From JAPOUP01 sp965221405 (GTDB lineage Bacteria > Pseudomonadota > Alphaproteobacteria > Rhodobacterales > Rhodobacteraceae): DNA of 64,000 bases. Below are positions 1 through 7,941 of the stretch, in pieces. Position 1 is the first letter of the stretch; the number at the start of each line of letters is the position of its first letter. A program made the translations under genes and the position numbers. Below the pieces are notes generated by a model. That model ran no database searches. It was given only the letters and a program-made list of their open reading frames with translations, and was not told the origin of the DNA. The stretch spans positions 62,001 through 126,000 of the forward strand of contig CBDCSE010000001.1 of assembly GCA_965221405.1 (NCBI GenBank), in the 5' to 3' direction.

Positions 1-1423
1 CGCGTATCTTCCGTACCGCGGCGAGGACCATCGCGCCCGGACTGTCATTGCCAGCGTATTCCGGAATGCGCTCCGGCGCATCGACCGCGCGGAAACCGTC
101 GGCGATCGCTCGGGCGACGCCGTTCGGCGCCTCGGCGTTTTCAGGCCCCCCAATTGAGACCGCCCTCAGGAAGCGCTCGTCAATGTCTATGGGTACGTAA
201 TGTTCTGCCGCGGTCTCATACCCATCGGACAGAAGCATGATACGGTATGCAATGGAGCCGGCCGACATCTCCAGATCGATTTCGCGGAGTGCGTCGCCGT
301 AGAGCTCTGCAAGTACCGTCTCAAGGCCCGTGCGCCGCATTTCCCGCCACGCGTCCGGCAGGGTTTCCGCGATTCTTTCGGAATCCCGGTCCCGGATGGC
401 GGCGTCGACTCTCTGGATGGCGGCGGACCGTCTCCAAACCCCGCCCGATGCCTTCTGTTCCGGTTTGGCGTAAAGCCCGAGCAGAAGATTTGCGGATATG
501 GCGCCAGACCGCGCGAGCCGCTCGGCGGCCTCCACCCGCGCCTTCCATCCGATATTCGATCTCAGGTCTGCCCGGGCGAACGCGCGCGGCAAAGTTTCCG
601 TTGAAAGAGGTTCGCCGATCGCTTCATGGATCCGGAATTCCAGGGGGCTGGGGTGTGCCGGCACTGGAAGCGGCTCCGTCTCGTCTTCCGGATAAAGGTT
701 CAGAAAGCGGGTCAGCAGTGCTGCGTCGGCTCCGCTGACCGCGCCGATCGCACGACCGGCCGCAAGTGTCACCGAGGCCGCGCCCAAGTCACCGTTGCGG
801 GCGAGACAGAATACACGCGCGGAAAGGGATTTCAGCAGATCTGGAGTCCGGGAAAACCTAACGCAGGCTTCCCGCTCCGTTCCTGTCAGAAGACTGACGT
901 CGAACCAGCGGCGAAAGCGTTCCGGGTCACTCGGGCCGACGCGTTCGAGAAGTGCTCGCGCCTGCTCGACCGCGCCGAGATCAAGGAGGGAATCTATGCG
1001 TTTCAGAAAAAGCCCTCCGCCGTCATCGGCTGTGCCGCTTCGGGGCGCTTCCGCGAGCAGGAGGTCAAACATAAGCCTTCGCATTGACGGAAGCGGGCCG
1101 TAACCTGTTTCGAGCAGCAGGGCGGTGATTCCGGAACTGTCGGCCGTCTCTAACAAGCCGGCTGGCAACCCGGTGACAGTGCCGGGGAACAGTCCGACGG
1201 AATTGGAGTTCAACTTGTCGGCGAGCGCTACGGAAATGGTCTCAGGACCCTGGAAATCGGTTCGGGTCGATTCGCTCTGGAGATATTGGGTCGCCCGTGA
1301 TTCGGAAGCGGCTTCCATCAGGGAATCGGACAGCCAGTCGATCGCTGACAGCGGCATCTGCGCCCATGCGGCCCCGCAGCTCAGGACACACGCCAGACAG
1401 ACATTCGCGATCCTAGTCAGCAT
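1..1423 (-). CDS. Secreted hypothetical protein, C-terminus beyond window
   Basis: The frame is open on the minus strand from an ATG at 1423 to the window edge, so at least 474 codons are visible and the C-terminus is missing. The first ~22 residues form a signal peptide (short basic start, hydrophobic stretch LACVLSCGAAWA, then AQ), so export to the periplasm is expected. The rest is Leu/Ala/Glu-rich and looks helical, with TPR-like character but no motif I can assign. The start overlaps the stop of the upstream 46-aa gene by 11 nt, which points to translational coupling. I do not recognise the family. Confidence 0.7.
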   Translation of the reverse strand, partial: MLTRIANVCLACVLSCGAAWAQMPLSAIDWLSDSLMEAASESRATQYLQSESTRTDFQGPETISVALADKLNSNSVGLFPGTVTGLPAGLLETADSSGITALLLETGYGPLPSMRRLMFDLLLAEAPRSGTADDGGGLFLKRIDSLLDLGAVEQARALLERVGPSDPERFRRWFDVSLLTGTEREACVRFSRTPDLLKSLSARVFCLARNGDLGAASVTLAAGRAIGAVSGADAALLTRFLNLYPEDETEPLPVPAHPSPLEFRIHEAIGEPLSTETLPRAFARADLRSNIGWKARVEAAERLARSGAISANLLLGLYAKPEQKASGGVWRRSAAIQRVDAAIRDRDSERIAETLPDAWREMRRTGLETVLAELYGDALREIDLEMSAGSIAYRIMLLSDGYETAAEHYVPIDIDERFLRAVSIGGPENAEAPNGVARAIADGFRAVDAPERIPEYAGNDSPGAMVLAAVRKIR

Positions 1424-1553
1424 CGATCGCTACCGGTTCCGTGACGTCTACATGGCGTGGCGATAGGTCACCCAGATAGGCGAAAGCCACCAGTCCAAGG
1501 GTAGCGACAATCAATGGCACCAGAACGATTATCGCCAGGGTCAGGAGTCTCAT
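1413..1553 (-). CDS. 46-aa single-pass membrane peptide
   Basis: This short frame begins with ATG at 1553 and ends with TAG at 1413. Residues ~4-28 are a strong hydrophobic helix (LLTLAIIVLVPLIVATLGLVAF), followed by an acidic 18-residue tail. It is divergent from aroK and overlaps the start of the secreted-protein gene by 11 nt, so the two are probably one transcript and translationally coupled. No family is recognised. Its reality rests on the coherent membrane segment and the tight overlap. Confidence 0.5.
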   Translation of the reverse strand: MRLLTLAIIVLVPLIVATLGLVAFAYLGDLSPRHVDVTEPVAIDAD

Positions 1554-1668
1554 TTGCGTCTCGCTCGTCCACGGATCTCGATGTTCCGCGGTCTGGATCG
1601 GTTTCGGTACAGATATATATGGCATTTCCAGACGGGAATCGCCAATAGGTTCGGGAGCAAATCGACGG

Positions 1669-2229
1669 ATGGAACCGTCCATGGATCTTCTACTCAAGAA
1701 AACGGTTGCCCTGGTGGGCATGATGGGATCGGGCAAGACCACGATAGGTCTGGCGGTCGCTAAGGCGCTGTCCGTGCCGTTCATGGACAGCGACGCAGAA
1801 ATAGAGAAAGCCGCCAACCTGTCGATCACTGAGATTTTCGAGCGATGCGGTGAGTCTTTCTTCAGGCGTAAGGAGACGCAGGTGATCGTTCGCCTTCTGG
1901 AGGGCGAATGCGGGATTCTGTCCACCGGCGGTGGTGTTTTCCTAAATCCGGCGAACCGCCGCGTAATTTCCGAGACAGGTGTGGCGCTCTGGCTTCGGGC
2001 CGATCTGGAGCTTCTCTGGAGTCGGGTCAGGCGCAAGGACACGCGGCCGCTTCTCCAGACCGCCGATCCATTCGCGACTTTGGCCGAACTATGCGATGCG
2101 CGCAATCCCGTCTACGGCCTTGCTGACCTTAAAGTCGATATACGTGGGGAGTACACCGTCGAGGATACTGCCGGACGTGTGCTTGGTGCACTTCTGTCGC
2201 GCCCGGATGTCCTGGCGAGGCGCTCGTGA
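1669..2229 (+). CDS. aroK: Shikimate kinase
   Basis: AroK phosphorylates shikimate to shikimate-3-phosphate in cytosolic chorismate synthesis. The 186-aa product has the P-loop GMMGSGKTT near residues 17-25, the shikimate-binding DSD, the FFRRKE segment and the STGGG loop, and RPLL of the lid, all as expected for the family. Length is normal. An internal ATG at 1681 (MDLLLKK) is an alternative start. The stop overlaps the GTG of aroB by 4 nt (GTGA), indicating coupled translation of consecutive aromatic-pathway enzymes. Confidence 0.95.
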   Translation: MEPSMDLLLKKTVALVGMMGSGKTTIGLAVAKALSVPFMDSDAEIEKAANLSITEIFERCGESFFRRKETQVIVRLLEGECGILSTGGGVFLNPANRRVISETGVALWLRADLELLWSRVRRKDTRPLLQTADPFATLAELCDARNPVYGLADLKVDIRGEYTVEDTAGRVLGALLSRPDVLARRS

Positions 2230-3350
2230 CCGATACGGTTCGGGTTGAGCTCGGCTCGAGAGCCTATGATATCCGCATCGGCAAGGACTTGATCCGAAAC
2301 GCGGGTCGGGAGCTGGCACCGTTGCTGCGTCGGCCGCGGGTCACCGTTCTGACGGACGAGACAGTGGCCGCACTGCACCTTGGCGTACTGAAGGACGCGC
2401 TTGCCGCTGAGGGCATCTCGGCCAGCCACCTGGCGTTGCCGGCAGGTGAGGTAACGAAGTCCTGGCGTTGGCTGGCGCACGCGGTTGAATGGTTGCTGGA
2501 ACACAGGGTGGAACGCGGAGATGCCGTTATAGTTCTTGGTGGTGGCGTGGTCGGTGATATCGGGGGATTCGCCACCGCGATACTGCGTCGGGGCGTCCGC
2601 TATGTTCAGGTCCCCACGACCCTACTGGCACAGGTTGACAGTTCGGTGGGCGGCAAGACCGGCATAAATTCGTCTCACGGAAAGAATCTCGTGGGCGCGT
2701 TCCATCAACCGTCGCTCGTACTCGCCGATATCGGGGCTCTAGATACGCTGCCGGAGCGTGAGTTCCTTTCAGGATACGGAGAGGTGGTGAAGTACGGCCT
2801 TCTGGGCGACAGCGGGTTTTTCGCTTGGCTTGAGGCGAACGGGCGAGATCTGATCGCCGGTGACATCGGGCTGCGGGTGCAGGCGGTACGTCGGTCGGTT
2901 TGCATGAAAGCGGGGATTGTGGGGCGGGACGAGACAGAACACGGTGAGCGAGCCCTGCTTAATCTGGGTCATACCTTTTGTCACGCGCTTGAGGCGGCGG
3001 TCGGTTATTCGGGTCGGTTGCGGCATGGAGAGGGGGTGGCCATCGGATGTATGCTCGCGTTTGAGACCTCCGCACGGATGGGTCTGTGCACTCCGGAGGA
3101 TCCCGCCCGTCTCCGCAGGCACCTGAAGGCGGTGGGACTGAAAGCGAACATCACCGACATTCCCGGTGAGCTACCGGACGCGGAGACGCTGATAGCTTTG
3201 ATGGCTCAGGACAAGAAAGTCGTCGGTGATCGCCTACGCTTCATCCTGGCCCGCGGCATCGGGAAAGCGTTTATTGCCGAGAACGTTGACGCGGGACTCA
3301 TCCGCTCGGTGCTTGCCGACGCCCTGCAAGGCGAGCGGCGCGAGTCCTGA
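2226..3350 (+). CDS. aroB: 3-dehydroquinate synthase
   Basis: AroB converts DAHP to 3-dehydroquinate using NAD and a divalent metal. The 374-aa protein shows the NAD-binding GGGVVGDIGGF segment, the VPTTLLAQVDSSVGGKTG motif, and the metal ligands expected in GYGEVVKYG, NLGHTFCHALE and RHGEGVAIG. It starts with GTG overlapping the aroK stop. The aroK-aroB pairing is common in alphaproteobacteria. The product is full length with no visible defects. Confidence 0.96.
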   Translation: MTDTVRVELGSRAYDIRIGKDLIRNAGRELAPLLRRPRVTVLTDETVAALHLGVLKDALAAEGISASHLALPAGEVTKSWRWLAHAVEWLLEHRVERGDAVIVLGGGVVGDIGGFATAILRRGVRYVQVPTTLLAQVDSSVGGKTGINSSHGKNLVGAFHQPSLVLADIGALDTLPEREFLSGYGEVVKYGLLGDSGFFAWLEANGRDLIAGDIGLRVQAVRRSVCMKAGIVGRDETEHGERALLNLGHTFCHALEAAVGYSGRLRHGEGVAIGCMLAFETSARMGLCTPEDPARLRRHLKAVGLKANITDIPGELPDAETLIALMAQDKKVVGDRLRFILARGIGKAFIAENVDAGLIRSVLADALQGERRES

Positions 3351-3635
3351 ACCTGGGTTGCGGCCGACCGTGTCTTTCGATGACGTTTCCGGATTCCAGT
3401 GGCGGATCGCTGTCGTTTGGGGCGACGGCGCGGGATGAACGTAGCGGGAGACAGCGCCAGCGGGATCGGAATGACTGGGTAAAGATCCGGCTGTGGCATC
3501 CCGGGAGTTGCCGTCGCCAGATCGCGGCGTCCCGACTTCGCCGCCGGGTCTGGCGATCCCTGAATTCCGGCAAGGACCCGGCATCAAGCGCCACCGGGCC
3601 GCCGGGAATGCAGCCGGGAGGGTGCCCGCAACCGT

Positions 3636-4142
3636 TCAGAACGGGATCTCGTCGTCGAAATCGCTGGAGGGGAGTGAATTGCCACCCTGATCGGGCTGCG
3701 GCCCGGCGTCTCCGGAGGTTGTCGCGTCGTAAGCTCCATATCCACTGGAGCGGTCATCTCCGCCGTAATCGGCTCCGCGGCCACCGTCACCGCTGCGGGG
3801 AAGCAGCACTAAATCTCCACGATACGGACGGATCGTGACCTCTGTCGTATACCTGTCCTGGCCCGACTGGTCCTGCCATTTACGGGTCTCCAGCTGACCC
3901 TCGAGATAGACCGACGATCCCTTGCGCAGATACTGCTCGGCGACTCGTCCAAGTCCTTCGTTGAAAATCGCCACCGAATGCCATTCGGTCCGTTCACGAC
4001 GTTCTCCCGTGTTGCGGTCCTTCCAGGTTTCCGATGTGGCTAACCTTAGGTTGACGACCTTACCGCCGTTCTGGAAGGTCCGTACTTCGGGGTCACGTCC
4101 GAGATTTCCCAGCAAAGTGACCTTGTTTACTGATCGTGCCAT
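3636..4142 (-). CDS. ssb: Single-stranded DNA-binding protein
   Basis: SSB coats single-stranded DNA during replication, repair and recombination. The 168-aa protein has the OB-fold start MARSVNKVTLLGNLGRDPEVR, the WHSVAIFNEGL segment, and the YLRKGSSVYLEGQLETRKW motif. A Gly/Asp/Ser-rich linker (about residues 115-155) follows. It ends in the acidic tip DDEIPF, a close variant of the usual partner-binding DDDIPF. It converges with aroB and appears monocistronic. Confidence 0.97.
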   Translation of the reverse strand: MARSVNKVTLLGNLGRDPEVRTFQNGGKVVNLRLATSETWKDRNTGERRERTEWHSVAIFNEGLGRVAEQYLRKGSSVYLEGQLETRKWQDQSGQDRYTTEVTIRPYRGDLVLLPRSGDGGRGADYGGDDRSSGYGAYDATTSGDAGPQPDQGGNSLPSSDFDDEIPF

Positions 4143-4451
4143 TCCTGTCTCCCGCTAATGACGATTGTTTCCTGGTTCCGATTCCAGCATTTCCATTACG
4201 AAGGCGCAAGCCGACAGTTACGCTTGGGTACGACGGATTGTGGCGATCCTTTCACTCACTCCGGCAGTTCATCCGTAGTCCCGCTCACGGTCTATCTGGC
4301 CAAGAGGGGAGATGAACCGCTGATCCGCAGAGCTTGGGCGGTCCGCGGCATCCCGGGATCGGGAATCCGTGCGTCTCGCGCGGCCAATCGGCCTACCGTT
4401 CGGGCAGACTCCGGACGATCTTCATGGTCTCTGGGCTGGCCTTGGTCACCT
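4143..4451. other. Intergenic stretch with possible C-terminal remnant
   Basis: No convincing gene lies here. On the minus strand one frame ending at a TAG at 4393-4395 reads plausibly (GPLFLKVTKASPETMKIVR). That is a different frame from the hypothetical gene just upstream (4452-5006), so that gene may once have continued here before a frameshift. Confidence 0.35.
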
Positions 4452-5006
4452 TCAGGAACAGGGGTCCGTCGGAAAGTGCGTGATCCTCCGAGTGACCCTG
4501 GGATCACGCTTCATAGACGATCTCGCGGCGATTCGCAGAAGCTGGCCAGAAGGTACCTGTTCTCCGGCAGGCTCGAGAGCGGGTCGCGCTCGCGGCAGAG
4601 GGTCCGGCGGGATCGTCTTCAAGGCGTCCAAGAGCCGCTCGGTGAAGTGCAGGAAATCCGGGACGTAGGTGACGGACCAGCACGGGAAGAGCGCCCTGGT
4701 GACATTGCCGATCCAGTCCGTGCCGTCCGGGATCACCACCAGCGCGTCGGCGCCGTCCTGGCCAACAGCCGTTTCGAGCATCCCAGCCTGGCGCCAGATG
4801 GGCGAGGCCGACCCGTCCGCGCCGGGCGGATCCTCCCAGATGAGGTGCTCGAACGCCGCGGCCTTGAGGTCGGCCTCCGACTGAACCCTGACCGGGAACG
4901 GCTCGGGCTCCGCCTGTAGCCACCAGCACGCCTCAGCACGCGCAAAGAGAGGGTACCGTCGCCAGACCCACCGTTCCCGCGTCCCCGGCTGGGGAAGTAT
5001 CGTCAC
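4452..5006 (-). CDS. Hypothetical protein, possibly frameshifted at its 3' end
   Basis: A 184-aa frame starting with GTG at 5006. The centre (RERWVWRRYPLFARAEACWWLQ, later DWIGNVTRALFPCWSVTYVPDFLHFTERLLDAL) has the hydrophobic pattern of a folded protein. The last ~30 residues (after LLRIAARSS) look like out-of-frame sequence. The neighbouring minus frame continues plausibly to 4393, suggesting a frameshift near 4510-4540. Its GTG overlaps the TGA of a small upstream reading frame, so the two were probably co-translated. I do not recognise the family and assign no function. Confidence 0.45.
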   Translation of the reverse strand: MTILPQPGTRERWVWRRYPLFARAEACWWLQAEPEPFPVRVQSEADLKAAAFEHLIWEDPPGADGSASPIWRQAGMLETAVGQDGADALVVIPDGTDWIGNVTRALFPCWSVTYVPDFLHFTERLLDALKTIPPDPLPRARPALEPAGEQVPSGQLLRIAARSSMKRDPRVTRRITHFPTDPCS

Positions 5007-5192
5007 GAAGTGCCGAAGGCGGCGTCCCCGCCTCTGCCGCCGTCAAGTTCCGGGGCGTCCAAGTGCTGTCGGGGGCCTGGATCGACCGAGACAACGAAGG
5101 GGGCCATGGGACCGAAAGTCAGGGTAGTGGGTCTGCCATCCGAACATGAAAAGGACGGCCATCACCACGACGAGGAAGAGCGCTTTCCTCAT
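5003..5192 (-). pseudogene. Small membrane or secreted protein gene, apparently frameshifted
   Basis: From an ATG at 5192 the frame gives a strong hydrophobic N-terminus (MRKALFLVVVMAVLFMFGW), then becomes Arg/Pro-rich and stops early at 50 aa. From an ATG at 5107 a different frame gives PFVVSVDPGPRQHLDAPELD and ends with TGA at 5003, overlapping the next gene's GTG. Switching frames around 5105-5110 would give one coherent ~63-aa secreted or membrane protein, so I read this as one gene with a frameshift, or a sequencing indel. Function unknown. Confidence 0.3.
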
Positions 5193-5622
5193 GGCGGGCC
5201 TACCATTGTCCATGCCTGCCCATGATGCCCAGCAGCCCTGTCAGGAAGGATCAAAGGGAATCAAGTGTAGGAAAGTCCTTGTGCCAAGCCAGGACTTTCC
5301 CACGCTATGGTGAGCGTGTCGTTTGGTAGCCGGATCAGGTATCGAGGCGGCTGGCTTTGGCCGGTTTGCCGCCAGCGGTGGCCGTCCGGACACAGAAACG
5401 GCTTCTTTCGGGCCCGAAAGGCGATTCGTTTCCGGATTTCCGGGCCGGGGTGGCGGTTCGCTGTCAAGAAAAATTAGCGTGGGATGATCCTGGCATCGAG
5501 GCAGCGCGGCTTGATTTCCCCGCGCCCCCGATTTAGTTTGAGGGAGCGATTGAGCCCCCAATGCCTGACGGACGACGCAATTAGGCCAGGTCCACGGGCG
5601 GAACCCGGTTAAGGAGGACCGC
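5193..5622. other. 430-bp gap without a convincing gene
   Basis: It contains the perfect inverted repeat at 5270-5300 and a GC-rich hairpin-like stretch around 5408-5455. Short minus-strand frames exist, but the best one starts at TTG with no clear ribosome binding site and matches no family I know. Confidence 0.4.
5270..5300. repeat. Perfect 10-bp inverted repeat, 11-nt loop
   Basis: GGAAAGTCCT at 5270-5279 is the exact reverse complement of AGGACTTTCC at 5291-5300. No T-run follows, so it is not an obvious intrinsic terminator. It could be an operator, an RNA stem or an element end. Confidence 0.6.
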
Positions 5623-6213
5623 ATGAACGGGATGACCGCGGCGGTGAGGGCGGAGCGCCCGGCGACCTACCGGGATGTCCTTGACGCGCCGACCCATATG
5701 GTGGCGGAAGTGCTCGCCGGCACCCTCTACACACAACCAAGACCGGCCATGCGCCACGCACGCGCCGGCTCCGTTCTCGGAATGGAGGTCGGCAACCCCT
5801 TCGACCGCGGCCGTAGCGGTCCCGGGGGATGGTGGATCGTCTTCGAGCCGGAACTGCACTTAGGCATGGATATCGTGGTGCCCGATCTCGCGGGATGGCG
5901 GCGCGCGACGATGCCGGACTATCCAGACGCGGCCTATTGCGAAACCGCGCCAGACTGGGTGTGCGAGGTGCTCTCGCCCTCGACCCGGCGCATCGACGGG
6001 AAAGAGAAGCGCACCATCTACGCCCGCGAGGGCGTGTCGCATCTCTGGTTCGTCGATCCCGACGCGAGGACGCTTGAGGTGTTCGAGCTGAGCGGGTCGC
6101 GGTGGGTCCTGCACGCGACGCTGGCCGATGACGCGCCGGTCTCGCAGCCGCCTTTCGGCGCTATCAGCTTCCCGCTGGACGCGCTCTGGCCGGAAGGGGC
6201 GGACCGCCCCTGA
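5623..6213 (+). CDS. Uma2-family (DUF820) PD-(D/E)XK-type protein
   Basis: The 196-aa protein matches the Uma2/DUF820 group, putative restriction-like endonuclease-fold proteins of unknown role. Features are the start RPATYRDVLDAPTHMVAEVL, an internal LHLGMDIVVPDLAGWRR with the conserved acidic residue, CETAPDWVCEVLSPSTRRIDGKEKRTIYAREGVSHLWFVDPDARTLEVFEL, and a hydrophobic end. A strong ribosome binding site (AAGGAGG) precedes the ATG. A second Uma2-like start lies just downstream at 6277, so the gene was probably tandemly duplicated. The cellular function is not established. Confidence 0.85.
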   Translation: MNGMTAAVRAERPATYRDVLDAPTHMVAEVLAGTLYTQPRPAMRHARAGSVLGMEVGNPFDRGRSGPGGWWIVFEPELHLGMDIVVPDLAGWRRATMPDYPDAAYCETAPDWVCEVLSPSTRRIDGKEKRTIYAREGVSHLWFVDPDARTLEVFELSGSRWVLHATLADDAPVSQPPFGAISFPLDALWPEGADRP

Positions 6214-6276
6214 TAGGATCGGGTGGATGATATCAACCCGGAATAGCCACGAATATGCCGTGAACCGGAGGTACCC

Positions 6277-6330
6277 ATGACTGAAATGACAGAGGCATTG
6301 GGAGCGGAGAGACCGGTGACCGATAAGGTC
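6277..6330 (+). pseudogene. N-terminal remnant of a second Uma2-family gene
   Basis: A ribosome binding site (CCGGAGG) and ATG at 6277 are followed by MTEMTEALGAERPVTDKV, which lines up with the start of the intact Uma2 gene upstream (MNGMTAAVRAERPATYRDV). Similarity ends after about 18 residues and the frame soon closes. This looks like a tandem duplicate truncated by later rearrangement; an IS630 scrap follows within 80 bp. Confidence 0.45.
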
Positions 6331-6404
6331 GCGAGAGAGTTTCGGGAAAGGGAAACTCGGAAAGCGCGCGCGGGCTGAACGCGAACTGAAGGACACGGCT
6401 CGTG

Positions 6405-6480
6405 CCCGCGCGTCGTGCGCGACCACCGCTACGGATATGTCCACCTCTTCTCCGCTGTCGGTCCCAGATCGGCGGCGGGG
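6405..6480 (+). pseudogene. IS630-family transposase fragment
   Basis: The translated stretch RVVRDHRYGYVHLFSA corresponds to RAVRDHRYGYRYLFAA of the intact IS630 transposase at 58797-59861. Positions 6415-6437 are identical to 59436-59458 (23 bp). Only this ~75-bp internal piece is recognisable, with no flanking terminal repeat, so it is a decayed scrap. Confidence 0.6.
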
Positions 6481-6728
6481 CGGGACGGCGCCGGTCGAGG
6501 GACCTTAAGGTTCCCGCCAACGAAAGCGACCGGCTCGCGCTCGCGGCTTGGTCCGCGGGAGAGCGGGAGAAATGTCAGGGAATCAGAAATTCAGCCATAT
6601 GAGAATCCCAGCCTTTTCCACAGGTGTCATCGCCTATAGTTCCCCGCCAAGGCAATAATGCGAACGGTGCGGATCCCAATGGACATAGGGTCCGGAAAAT
6701 ATACCTGTTCGCAGGGGAGGACTGCGCG

Positions 6729-7298
6729 ATGAAGCGGCATGTGCTGACTCACATAGTTACCGTTGCCATTGGCATGGCGGCCGCTTCCGCGGCGGCCAAG
6801 GATCTGTTTTCCAGGGACGGCAGCCTTTGGGAAAACATTGGAGTCGTCGATAGACAGGCCGCGAGGCAGGGTAGGGGCCGTAATGTATCCGGCGAATACG
6901 GCTTGCCCGCATACCGTGGAGTTTACAAAGGCCCATATATCGCGATGGCCCGGGAGGCCGCGCGTCGGCACTCGGTTCCCGTGGATCTGTTCCTGAGGCT
7001 TGTCCAACAGGAGAGCGGCTGGCGGCAGGATGCGCGATCGCACAAAGGGGCTTACGGATTGGCGCAGCTGATGCCCGCAACCGCACGTCAACTGAAAGTC
7101 GACCGAGAGGATCCGGATCAGAACCTTGACGGCGGCGCGAGATACCTGCGTCAGCAATATGATCAATTCGGCTCGTGGGAACTGGCGCTAGCCGCTTACA
7201 ACGCCGGTCCCGAAGCGGTGCGGAAGCACGACGGGATTCCACCATATCCCGAAACCAGGAACTATGTCGAAAGGATACTCGGAAACCTGGTTGAATGA
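6729..7298 (+). CDS. Lytic transglycosylase (SLT domain), exported
   Basis: A periplasmic murein hydrolase cleaving the MurNAc-GlcNAc bond. The ATG at 6729 follows an AGGGGAGG site and gives a signal peptide (MKRHVLTHIVTVAIGMAAASAAA). The SLT domain occupies about residues 70-185: the catalytic Glu in QQESGW, then GAYGLAQLMPATARQL, the NLDGGARYL helix and LALAAYNAGPEAV. The ~189-aa length fits a compact single-domain enzyme. It appears monocistronic, downstream of Uma2/IS debris. Confidence 0.92.
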   Translation: MKRHVLTHIVTVAIGMAAASAAAKDLFSRDGSLWENIGVVDRQAARQGRGRNVSGEYGLPAYRGVYKGPYIAMAREAARRHSVPVDLFLRLVQQESGWRQDARSHKGAYGLAQLMPATARQLKVDREDPDQNLDGGARYLRQQYDQFGSWELALAAYNAGPEAVRKHDGIPPYPETRNYVERILGNLVE

Positions 7299-7478
7299 TG
7301 ATGGGTGTAGCCGGATTTTTCCGACTTCGGCGAATTCCGGCTCTCGTTCCCACCCAGATCCCGGCCCTTTATCATTTTCCCGGGATTTGCGAGAATCCGA
7401 ACATCGATTGTTAACTTTCTGCTACGAGAACACCACGCTAGGCAGGTAGTCTACATCTATGCAGGCCCGGGTCAAATC

Positions 7479-7688
7479 ATGACTGAGTTCGAAATCGCCA
7501 GTCCCGCGCTTCGTGAAGCGGCGATTTGGGCAAATACCGCTATCGGAGCGGGGCAGATAGGCATCGTCTACTATGGCATCCGCGCCATGAACCGTTCGAG
7601 CAATGAACGCGCTGACGATCGGAACGAGCACGCAAAGGCGCTCAATGCCCTTATCCGTCAGTCGGATGCGAGCACCTGCGATTCTTGA
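7479..7688 (+). CDS. Small hypothetical protein
   Basis: A 69-aa frame with a moderately hydrophobic centre (REAAIWANTAIGAGQIGIVYYGIRAM) that may be one membrane helix, followed by a charged tail (NERADDRNEHAKAL). Base composition resembles host genes and the sequence is protein-like. No clear Shine-Dalgarno precedes the ATG. Function and family unknown. Confidence 0.45.
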   Translation: MTEFEIASPALREAAIWANTAIGAGQIGIVYYGIRAMNRSSNERADDRNEHAKALNALIRQSDASTCDS

Positions 7689-7875
7689 CTTCCGTCTGTG
7701 AGATCCGATGCCGAAATCAATCTCGTTTTGTCAGGTTAGCAATCCCCAGGATTCTCTCGCATCCGGGATCCGCTCCCGAGCCAGGCTTTCGGTTCCTGGG
7801 CTCCGCTGATCGGTTGGCGACCCGGTTGTTCCGAGTGAGCATTGAGATCAAGGAACGTACTCGTCCCCGGGCTCA

Positions 7876-7905
7876 GGGCGGACACGGGGAGGGCGGACAC
7901 GGGGA
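7876..7905. repeat. 15-bp perfect tandem duplication
   Basis: GGGCGGACACGGGGA occurs twice head-to-tail at 7876-7890 and 7891-7905, in the 3' gap downstream of the ABC ATPase gene. It is likely replication slippage; no function is apparent. Confidence 0.8.
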
Positions 7906-7941
7906 GGGATGGGCGACGATGTTGCCCGCGCCGGAGCGTGC

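Noticed and set aside
5261..5467. 68-codon minus-strand frame (KPFLCPDGHRWRQTGQ...)
   Set aside because: It looks faintly protein-like but starts at TTG without a ribosome binding site and has no family I recognise; not enough support for a gene.
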